A stretch of DNA of 5,293 nt from Chitinophagaceae bacterium. Lineage in GTDB: Bacteria; Bacteroidota; Bacteroidia; Chitinophagales; Chitinophagaceae. The DNA lies in the NCBI GenBank assembly GCA_009996555.1, contig JAACZX010000188.1, positions 1 through 5,293 on the forward strand. Reading direction: 5' to 3'. The notes beneath the pieces were generated by a model. It was not told the DNA's origin and did no database searches. It saw only the letters and a list, made by a program, of their open reading frames with translations. This document shows, one piece after another, positions 1 to 4,399 of the stretch (the first letter of the stretch is position 1; the number at the start of each line of letters is the position of its first letter). The position numbers were made by a program, and so were the translations under genes.

Positions 1-465
1 GTAGTGGGTTTGTATAACGAAGGTGATTTTCTTGGTTATGTGGCATTGCTGGAAGCAGGATCATACAAAGAAACTGCCGAAGCAATGGAAGACAGTGAGC
101 TGGCCATTATTCCAAAAGCGGATTTTGATGAACTGATGAACAGTAACAGCCAGGTGGCGCAGAAATTCATTCAGCTGCTGGCAAGAAATGTGGCCGATAA
201 AGAAGAGCATTTATTAGGACTTGCTTACAATTCGCTCCGTAAAAAAGTAGCAGATGCATTGATCAGCCTGCAGAAAAAATACCAGAAAGGCGAAGATCAT
301 TTCTCCATCAACATCAGTCGTGAAAACCTGGCAAGCATTGCAGGTACAGCCACTGAATCACTCATCCGCACATTGGGCGATTTCCGTTCAGAAAAACTCA
401 TTGATATTAAAGACGGAAATATTGTGATCTTAAATGAAAAGAAACTGGAAAACCTGATCAACTAG
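1..465 (+). CDS. Crp/Fnr-family transcriptional regulator, C-terminal part (5' end outside window)
   Basis: The reading frame is open from base 1, so the GTG at position 4 is probably an internal valine codon and the gene starts upstream of the window. The 154 visible residues hold the end of a cyclic-nucleotide-binding-like beta roll (GDFLG at about 8-12, then ETAEAMEDSELAIIP), a long helix at about 48-92 that in this family forms the dimer interface, and a winged helix-turn-helix at about 98-150 with SRENLASIAGTATESLIRTL as the DNA-reading part. Proteins of this family bind DNA as dimers and switch respiratory or stress genes. The Arg-Ser/Thr pair of the classical cAMP pocket is not obvious after the GDFLG turn, and no cysteine is visible; an FNR-type iron-sulfur cluster would use N-terminal cysteines that lie outside. 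Some Bacteroidota relatives carry an N-terminal response-regulator receiver domain, which cannot be judged here. The gene ends 23 bp before a strong terminator. The family call is secure; the signal and targets are unknown. Confidence 0.92.
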   Translation, partial: VVGLYNEGDFLGYVALLEAGSYKETAEAMEDSELAIIPKADFDELMNSNSQVAQKFIQLLARNVADKEEHLLGLAYNSLRKKVADALISLQKKYQKGEDHFSINISRENLASIAGTATESLIRTLGDFRSEKLIDIKDGNIVILNEKKLENLIN

Positions 466-480
466 ATCAACAAGGTTATC

Positions 481-533
481 TATAAAACAAAACAGCATCT
501 GGTTGCATAATGCAGCAGATGCTGTTTTTGTAT
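481..533. repeat. 53-bp perfect direct repeat, left copy
   Basis: These 53 bases are identical, base for base, to 1248-1300. The match includes the terminator hairpin, its loop and several flanking bases on each side (TATAAAAC on the left, TTTTTGTAT on the right). The bases just outside differ between the copies, so the edges are sharp. The pair flanks the toxin-antitoxin cassette. Confidence 0.97.
489..528 (+). terminator. Intrinsic hairpin terminator after the Crp/Fnr gene
   Basis: A 13-bp perfect outer stem (489-501 with 516-528, core AACAGCATCTG/CAGATGCTGTT) is topped, after a small 2/1 internal loop, by a 4-bp TGCA/TGCA stem with a TAA loop. The 3' arm runs into TTTTT on the plus strand and the 5' arm starts with AAAA, so the element could also work in reverse. 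It begins 23 bp after the stop codon of the regulator. Confidence 0.9.
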
Positions 534-681
534 TGTTTAGATTTTTAGCTTGCTCAAATAGATCTTCAAACGTATGAAACATTTAAAAAATGGTCGGCCT
601 GCCAGCATTTTTTAACAGCGAGTATCTCTTGGCAGTGTTACCAATTTTTGGTAACTTGTAACGAACACTTAATTTTATTCC
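534..681 (+). promoter_or_regulatory. Intergenic region carrying the presumed promoter of the toxin-antitoxin operon
   Basis: This 148-bp AT-rich stretch lies between the first terminator and the antitoxin start and must contain the promoter if the pair has its own. No clean TTTG/TAnnTTTG pair is visible. The closest -7 match is AATTTTTG at 643-650 (one mismatch), which overlaps the inverted repeat described separately. A looser CTGCCA (599-604)/TGGCAG (630-635) inverted repeat is also present. No convincing gene is seen on either strand. Confidence 0.45.
637..655. promoter_or_regulatory. Candidate ParD/ParE operator (inverted repeat)
   Basis: GTTACCA (637-643) and TGGTAAC (649-655) form a perfect 7-bp inverted repeat with a 5-bp spacer. 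A further GTAAC at 658-662 repeats the half-site two bases downstream. The element ends 26 bp before the antitoxin start. Ribbon-helix-helix antitoxins such as ParD usually repress their own promoter by binding short palindromes at this place, so an autoregulatory operator is the natural reading. The role is inferred from position and symmetry only. Confidence 0.55.
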
Positions 682-933
682 ATGGGACGAAACACATCTA
701 TATCACTTGGTGATCATTTCGAAGAGTTTGTTGACAAACGGGTTTCAACCGGTCGGTTTAAAAATGCCAGTGAAGTTATCCGTGCCGGTCTGCGTTTGCT
801 TGAAGAAGAAGAAAATAAAATCACGGTGCTAAAAAAAGCAATCGTAGAAGGTGTTGACAGTGGAACGGTTAAAAATTTTGACCCCAAAAAGCACCTCTCC
901 AGGTTAAAAGCTGCAAAACGCAAGAATGGTTAA
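682..933 (+). CDS. parD: ParD-family antitoxin (type II toxin-antitoxin)
   Basis: This 83-residue protein has the layout of ParD/CopG-type ribbon-helix-helix antitoxins. A short N-terminal beta strand (NTSISLGDHF, about 4-13) would form the DNA-binding ribbon, followed by helix 1 (EEFVDKRVSTGRF) and helix 2 beginning NASEVIRAGLRLLEEEE at about 28-44, a strong family signature. The charged, lysine-rich C-terminal part (about 45-83) would be the flexible arm that wraps and neutralises the toxin. In the family the antitoxin also represses its own operon, alone and with toxin. Length is typical. The ATG at 682 is chosen because the family fold begins immediately after it; there is no Shine-Dalgarno sequence, only an AT-rich leader. 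Its last 8 bases (ATGGTTAA) overlap the toxin start, which suggests translational coupling. The symbol is given at family level; orthology to plasmid RK2 parD is not claimed. Confidence 0.92.
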   Translation: MGRNTSISLGDHFEEFVDKRVSTGRFKNASEVIRAGLRLLEEEENKITVLKKAIVEGVDSGTVKNFDPKKHLSRLKAAKRKNG

Positions 934-1228
934 TTATTTTTTGACCAACAAAGCGCTTGAAGATCTGTCAAGGATCTGGGACTATACATTTGAAACGTGG
1001 TCGGAAGCTCAGGCTGATAAATACTATTTCATGCTCATTGATTCATGTCAGGAATTAGGCGACAAAAAAGTTTTCGGAAAATCCTATCCTGACGTACACG
1101 ATGAAATATTTGGTTATAAGATCGGCCAGCATATTATTTTTTACCGGCCTGCTAAAGGCGCTAAAATTGAAGTAGTAAGAATACTCCACTCACGTATGGA
1201 TCTGAGAAACAGAATTGCCGGGTTGTAG
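926..1228 (+). CDS. parE: ParE-family toxin (RelE/ParE superfamily)
   Basis: This 100-residue protein matches the small ParE/RelE fold: an N-terminal strand and helix (LTNKALEDLSRIWDYT, about 6-21), a second helix with the common W-S-E-A-Q-A-DKYY pattern (about 25-34), then the C-terminal sheet with HIIFYR (69-74) and IEVVRILHSRMD (81-92), which is the most recognisable part. ParE toxins of this family are generally reported to poison DNA gyrase, while RelE relatives cleave mRNA on ribosomes; the target here cannot be decided from sequence. The gene starts inside the end of the antitoxin gene with an 8-bp overlap, the usual antitoxin-first order. It looks full length and intact, so the module is probably active. 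A terminator starts 27 bp after its stop codon. Confidence 0.92.
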   Translation: MVNYFLTNKALEDLSRIWDYTFETWSEAQADKYYFMLIDSCQELGDKKVFGKSYPDVHDEIFGYKIGQHIIFYRPAKGAKIEVVRILHSRMDLRNRIAGL

Positions 1229-1247
1229 TTTTTTAAAGATAATACTG

Positions 1248-1300
1248 TATAAAACAAAACAGCATCTGGTTGCATAATGCAGCAGATGCTGTTTTTGTAT
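1248..1300. repeat. 53-bp perfect direct repeat, right copy
   Basis: Identical to 481-533 over all 53 bases, at a period of 767 bp. The bases on either side differ from those flanking the left copy (G at 1247 against C at 480; G at 1301 against T at 534). Together the two copies bracket the whole toxin-antitoxin cassette with its upstream control region. Confidence 0.97.
1256..1295. terminator. Bidirectional hairpin terminator between parE and the convergent gene
   Basis: This is the same hairpin as at 489-528: a 13-bp stem (1256-1268 with 1283-1295), a 4-bp inner stem and a TAA loop. On the plus strand the stem is followed by a T run that would end parE transcription. On the minus strand the complementary arm ends in TTTT followed by GTTTTATA, which would end transcription of the convergent gene whose stop codon lies 18 bp away. 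Confidence 0.88.
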
Positions 1301-1313
1301 GTGGATTTGCTTG

Positions 1314-1709
1314 CTACAAACTTTCAGTAAGGTACAGGTTGAAATCAGATTTCAGTTTGTTGAACTGGCGTTCTACAATTTCCATATCCTTGTGCATTTT
1401 CTTTAACTTCTTTTGCAGGTCTTTTACGCTGCTGGCATCTTCAATATTTTCTTTTTGAAGAAAACTGTCCAGCTCATGAATATCCTGTCGCAGCATATTC
1501 ACGGTATCATCCTCGGCAATGAATTTGCTTTGGAAATACTCTGCCCGTTCAAGGAACTGCTCATCGGTATCGTGTTGCAGCACCTGTGCCAAACGGTTTT
1601 TTAAATGATTGTTCTCCTGCTGAATAAACTGCAGGTATCGTTTCCACGTATCACTTTCGTGCCGGAACTGGGTAAATTTTTTATTATGGGTCATAACGAC
1701 TGTGATCAT
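1314..1709 (-). CDS. Small coiled-coil protein of unknown function
   Basis: This encodes about 131 residues that I do not recognise as a named family. It is soluble, with no signal peptide or membrane segment, and very rich in charged residues and glutamine. Most of it can be read as helical coiled coil: WKRYLQFIQQENNHLKNRL near the N terminus, and a longer stretch from the SSVKDLQKKLKKMHKDM region to FNKLKSDFNLYL near the C terminus. The start is uncertain. An in-frame TTG lies at 1718, ATG codons lie at 1709 and 1694, and no well-spaced ribosome-binding site decides between them. I use 1709; the start at 1694 (MTHNKKF, 126 residues) is equally possible. It is transcribed in the same direction as the oxidase genes but lies 112 bp beyond them with its own candidate promoter, so it is probably a separate unit. 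It ends at a shared bidirectional terminator. Confidence 0.75.
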   Translation of the reverse strand: MITVVMTHNKKFTQFRHESDTWKRYLQFIQQENNHLKNRLAQVLQHDTDEQFLERAEYFQSKFIAEDDTVNMLRQDIHELDSFLQKENIEDASSVKDLQKKLKKMHKDMEIVERQFNKLKSDFNLYLTESL

Positions 1710-1744
1710 TTCTCTCAAGTGAACAATAGAGTTACACTGTTTAA

Positions 1745-1752
1745 CAAAACTA
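1745..1752 (-). promoter_or_regulatory. Candidate Bacteroidota-type -7 promoter element for the coiled-coil gene
   Basis: On the minus strand these bases read TAGTTTTG, a full match to the TAnnTTTG -7 consensus known for Bacteroidota. Transcription would start a few bases downstream and give a leader of roughly 30 bases to the ATG at 1709. No clear TTG element is found about 20 bp upstream (only TTATTT), so the promoter call is moderate. Confidence 0.45.
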
Positions 1753-1782
1753 AATTTTACTGCAGCGCTTGTAAATAACAGC

Positions 1783-1802
1783 TATCAACAGGCCTGCTGA
1801 TA
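1783..1802 (-). terminator. Near-palindromic hairpin after the safE-like gene (weak terminator or operator)
   Basis: On the minus strand TATCAGCA and TGTTGATA flank GGCC, forming an 8-bp stem with one G-U pair in RNA and a four-base loop. In plus-strand RNA the same position would be an A-C mismatch, so the fold favours the minus-strand transcript. It lies 19 bp after the stop codon of the last oxidase-assembly gene. Only a poor U run follows (GCTGTTATTT), so termination would be weak. The symmetry and its place about 30 bp upstream of the candidate -7 element also allow a protein-binding site for the downstream gene. Confidence 0.4.
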
Positions 1803-1821
1803 TCAATCATACGGTTCATTT

Positions 1822-2529
1822 TCAGTGGCAGGGTATTGCTGTGGCTGTTTCGCCTGCCATCACAGGGCTGATGAACGGAATGCCAAGGTTCATTCCCCGC
1901 AGGATTAGCAATACAGCTGTTACCGTCATTAAATACGGAACTACTTTTTTAATGCGGCTACGCACTGAAAACGAAAAACTGCTGCCTAGTATGTTTAACA
2001 GAATCATCAAAGGAATTGTGCCAGCGCCAAAACTGCTCATGAAGAACACGCTTTCTTTTACTTCATGAAAGTTTAAGGCAGCGGCCAGGGCCACATACAC
2101 CATGCCACAGGGCAGTAAACCATTTACCATACCAAGTAACAGGTAACCTCCTTTGTGTTTTGTATGCAGCGTACGGATCATTAACTGCTGCACCGCTGCA
2201 TGTAGTTTTAATGTCCATGCAGGTTGCACCGCTTTTTTAAGCAGGTAATAGTTAACGATGAATAACAGGATAATACTGCCACTGATGATGGATAACCATT
2301 GCTGCAATCCTGCTATGTGCAAACTGCGGCCTGCCAAACCAAACAGCAAGCCAAAGAATGCATAAGTAACAACACGTCCCGCATTGTAGGTAACAGCTGC
2401 CAGGCGTTGTTGCCACTCTGGTAAATGCTGTACAGGCAGTGCTAATGCCAGCGGGCCACACATGCCAATGCAGTGCAGGCTGCTGAAAAAGCCCAATACT
2501 AAACCTCCTGTTACAGCTTCGGCAATCAT
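1822..2529 (-). CDS. SafE/DsbD_2-type membrane protein of the cbb3 oxidase cluster
   Basis: This 235-residue polytopic membrane protein has about six hydrophobic segments. It carries the signature HCIGMCGP (C20 and C24) in the first segment and NGLLPCGMVY (C141) in the middle of the protein, which places it with the sulfite exporter TauE/SafE, or DsbD_2/UreH-like, proteins found beside cbb3 oxidase genes in many Bacteroidota. Sulfite export is only a database label. The paired cysteine motifs in two membrane halves resemble thiol/disulfide carriers of the DsbD/CcdA type and heavy-metal handling proteins, so a role in redox or copper delivery to the oxidase is the better inference. The C terminus ends in Pro-Cys-His, adding a possible metal ligand. 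The ATG overlaps the ccoH stop by 4 bp (ATGA), so translation is coupled. It is the last gene of the operon. Family call strong, biochemical role unproven. Confidence 0.87.
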   Translation of the reverse strand: MIAEAVTGGLVLGFFSSLHCIGMCGPLALALPVQHLPEWQQRLAAVTYNAGRVVTYAFFGLLFGLAGRSLHIAGLQQWLSIISGSIILLFIVNYYLLKKAVQPAWTLKLHAAVQQLMIRTLHTKHKGGYLLLGMVNGLLPCGMVYVALAAALNFHEVKESVFFMSSFGAGTIPLMILLNILGSSFSFSVRSRIKKVVPYLMTVTAVLLILRGMNLGIPFISPVMAGETATAIPCH

Positions 2530-2969
2530 TTTATTTCAATATGTTGTTCGTTATAATAAGTAAGATCATCTGCTTTCCATGTGATCTTTAATTGATAACC
2601 GGCAGGTAAAATTGTTTTTGCATCAATTAGCTGCTTGCCAGTTTCATCTACAGCCAGCACAAGCTTTCTGTCCTTTTTATCATCCACAGGACAATAGAGC
2701 CAGATGCTTCCGCTGATGGTTTTACCTTTCATTTCATCAGGTAATTGAATCTGTAATTGATTATCCTGTTGTGTTACCAGCACAGGGTTGCCAAGTTCGT
2801 TTGCACGCTTGGTACCATCAATCACCTGCTGGTACGCCAGTTCATCTTTATAATAATCTTTTGTTACCAGTTGAAAATCTGTGTTCATGCTTTTGTACAC
2901 CATAAAGAAGATGAACAGAACAAAAGCTGTAAAGCCAAGTGTTACTTTGTGTCCCCAGTTTAATGTCAT
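2526..2969 (-). CDS. ccoH: FixH/CcoH-family cbb3 oxidase assembly protein
   Basis: This 147-residue protein has one N-terminal membrane anchor (about 8-25, GFTAFVLFIFFMVYKS) followed by an extracytoplasmic beta-rich domain. The stretch just after the anchor, LVTKDYYKDELAYQQVIDGT (about 34-53), is the typical FixH motif. In other bacteria CcoH/FixH interacts with the oxidase subunits and is needed for stable cbb3 assembly. It is preceded by an 11-bp gap from ccoG containing an A-rich leader (TAAAAAAAGCT), the usual translation signal type in Bacteroidota, which supports the ATG at 2969. Its stop overlaps the next gene by 4 bp. Length fits the family. One cysteine (C93) is present but no clear metal motif. 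Confidence 0.9.
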   Translation of the reverse strand: MTLNWGHKVTLGFTAFVLFIFFMVYKSMNTDFQLVTKDYYKDELAYQQVIDGTKRANELGNPVLVTQQDNQLQIQLPDEMKGKTISGSIWLYCPVDDKKDRKLVLAVDETGKQLIDAKTILPAGYQLKITWKADDLTYYNEQHIEIK

Positions 2970-2980
2970 AGCTTTTTTTA

Positions 2981-4399
2981 TTAATTGGTTGAATAGATTG
3001 GTCCGAGAAAGTTTGTTTTTACCGTCAGTATCTTTTTATCGCCTTCATACAAACCCACTTGCAACACTGTTTTACGTTGTGTGATGATCTTTTTGGGAAG
3101 AATGATGAAGAATGATCCTGCACCTTGTCCTTCTTTTTTTACATGAACTGCATTGCCCACCTGTTGAATTGTTCCGTTACTGTCTTCCAGTTTAACGGTT
3201 AAAGGAATATCGTTCATGGTTTTATTTACGATCTTGATGTTGTACAGGTTCGATACACTGTCTTTCCCTTTTTCCTGGAACAATAAGCCCGGTGTACGCA
3301 TTACCGTTGCTTTGATTTCTTTTTGCGTTACCAGCAATACTGTTAACAGCCCAAGCAAAACAACCAGCAGTACACTGTACATTTTCATGCGGCGAGTGTA
3401 ATGCAGTTTTTCATTGTTGGCAATGCCGTTTTCACTTGCATAGCGGATCAACCCTTTTTTGAAACCAACACTTTCCATCATGTGATCGCAGGCATCAATA
3501 CAAGCTGTACAACCCACACATTCCATTTGAGTGCCGTTGCGGATATCAATACCCGTAGGGCAAACTTTCACACACTGGAAACAATCAATGCAATCGCCTG
3601 CAGCACGTTCTTCTTTTTTATTGATTTTTTTCCGCTCTTCACCACGTTTGTAATCGTATGCAACAACCATGGAGTTTTTATCAAGCAATACACCTTGCAG
3701 ACGGCCATAAGGACAAACAACAGTGCAGGCCTGCTCACGAAAGAAGGCATACACAGCATAGAACACGGCAGAAAAAACAAACAATGATGCAAGAGTGCCC
3801 ACGTTTGCTGCAGGGTGTTTCATCATGGCCCATAATTCCTGCACACCAATAATGTATGCAAGAAAGAAGTTGGCAATAATGAATGCCAGCAAGTAGAATA
3901 CAATATGCTTTGTGGCTTTACGTACAATCTTTTCTGTTGTCCATCCGCTTTCAGCCATCAGTTTTTGTTTGGCAGCACTTCCTTCAATAGCATATTCCAG
4001 TTTACGGAACAGCATTTCCATGAAAATGGTTTGCGGGCATACCCAGCCACAAAACAAACGGCCAAATGCAGCGGTGAACAAAACAATGAACACAATGAAT
4101 GTGATCATGATTATACCGAAGATGAAGAAATCCTGTGGCCAGAATACTTTGCCAAAAATGATAAACTTCGCTTGCGGAATATTGAACAGGAACAACGGTC
4201 TTCCATTCAAATGAATGAACGGCAACGTCACAAAAATGAGGAAGAAGAAAAAACTCACATAGGTGCGGATATTGTAAAACTTCCCCTTTGGTTTTTGTGC
4301 AAAGATCCATTTTCGTTTTCCTTGTGCATCAATTGTTGCCAGCCTGTCACGAAACGCTTCTCTTTTTGGTTCCTGCTCTATGTTATTTGTGTTGTTCAT
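2981..4399 (-). CDS. ccoG: CcoG/FixG: iron-sulfur membrane protein for cbb3 oxidase assembly
   Basis: This 472-residue protein has the full CcoG layout. A cytoplasmic N terminus with RDRLATIDAQGKRKWI (about 17-32) is followed by membrane segments near 46-62, 90-112, 166-186 and 202-219. Cysteine pairs CGWVCPQ (C117, C121) and CTVVCPYGRLQ (C225, C229) border the membrane. Two ferredoxin-type [4Fe-4S] motifs follow: C270, C273, C276, C280-P and C294, C297, C300, C304. A last membrane segment lies at about 340-357, before a C-terminal Ig-like domain (about 370-470) that would face outward. CcoG has been reported as a cupric reductase supplying Cu(I) during cbb3 oxidase maturation. The start ATG lies inside the end of ccoP with a 17-bp overlap and fits the usual family N terminus. 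All expected cysteines are present, so the protein should be functional. Confidence 0.96.
   Translation of the reverse strand: MNNTNNIEQEPKREAFRDRLATIDAQGKRKWIFAQKPKGKFYNIRTYVSFFFFLIFVTLPFIHLNGRPLFLFNIPQAKFIIFGKVFWPQDFFIFGIIMITFIVFIVLFTAAFGRLFCGWVCPQTIFMEMLFRKLEYAIEGSAAKQKLMAESGWTTEKIVRKATKHIVFYLLAFIIANFFLAYIIGVQELWAMMKHPAANVGTLASLFVFSAVFYAVYAFFREQACTVVCPYGRLQGVLLDKNSMVVAYDYKRGEERKKINKKEERAAGDCIDCFQCVKVCPTGIDIRNGTQMECVGCTACIDACDHMMESVGFKKGLIRYASENGIANNEKLHYTRRMKMYSVLLVVLLGLLTVLLVTQKEIKATVMRTPGLLFQEKGKDSVSNLYNIKIVNKTMNDIPLTVKLEDSNGTIQQVGNAVHVKKEGQGAGSFFIILPKKIITQRKTVLQVGLYEGDKKILTVKTNFLGPIYSTN

Noticed and set aside
4..6. GTG as the start codon of the regulator.
   Set aside because: The frame is open to base 1, and the encoded protein would begin in the middle of the sensor beta roll. 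The gene is truncated by the window edge.
534..570. Loose similarity of the sequence right of the left repeat to that right of the right repeat (GATTT and GCTTGCT in both), suggesting a leftover end of the coiled-coil gene.
   Set aside because: The shared words are only 5 to 7 bases in AT-rich DNA and need gaps to align. This is too weak to call a pseudogene fragment.
430..582. A 50-codon minus-strand ORF starting with MFHTFEDLFEQAKNLN.
   Set aside because: The first residues look protein-like, but it runs straight through the terminator hairpin and then antisense to the end of the regulator gene, so it is most likely chance.
481..1300. Insertion-sequence or integron-cassette interpretation of the repeat-bounded unit.
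   Set aside because: There is no transposase, no terminal inverted repeats at the unit edges and no attC-like core motif. The repeats are direct and coincide with a terminator.
1783..1802. Possible FNR box in the near-palindrome (ATCA and TGAT half-sites).
   Set aside because: The FNR consensus is TTGAT-N4-ATCAA. Here the half-sites point the opposite way and the spacing is wrong.
1841..2068. A 75-codon plus-strand ORF inside the SafE-like gene.
   Set aside because: It is antisense to a well-supported membrane protein gene, shows no family signature and has low-quality composition. It is a shadow frame.
3401..3787. A 128-codon plus-strand ORF opposite ccoG, and the other long plus-strand frames at 3905-4429 and 4485-4772.
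   Set aside because: All lie antisense to ccoG or ccoP, whose iron-sulfur and haem motifs prove the minus strand is the coding one. The plus-strand translations are rich in Cys, Phe and His as expected for shadows.
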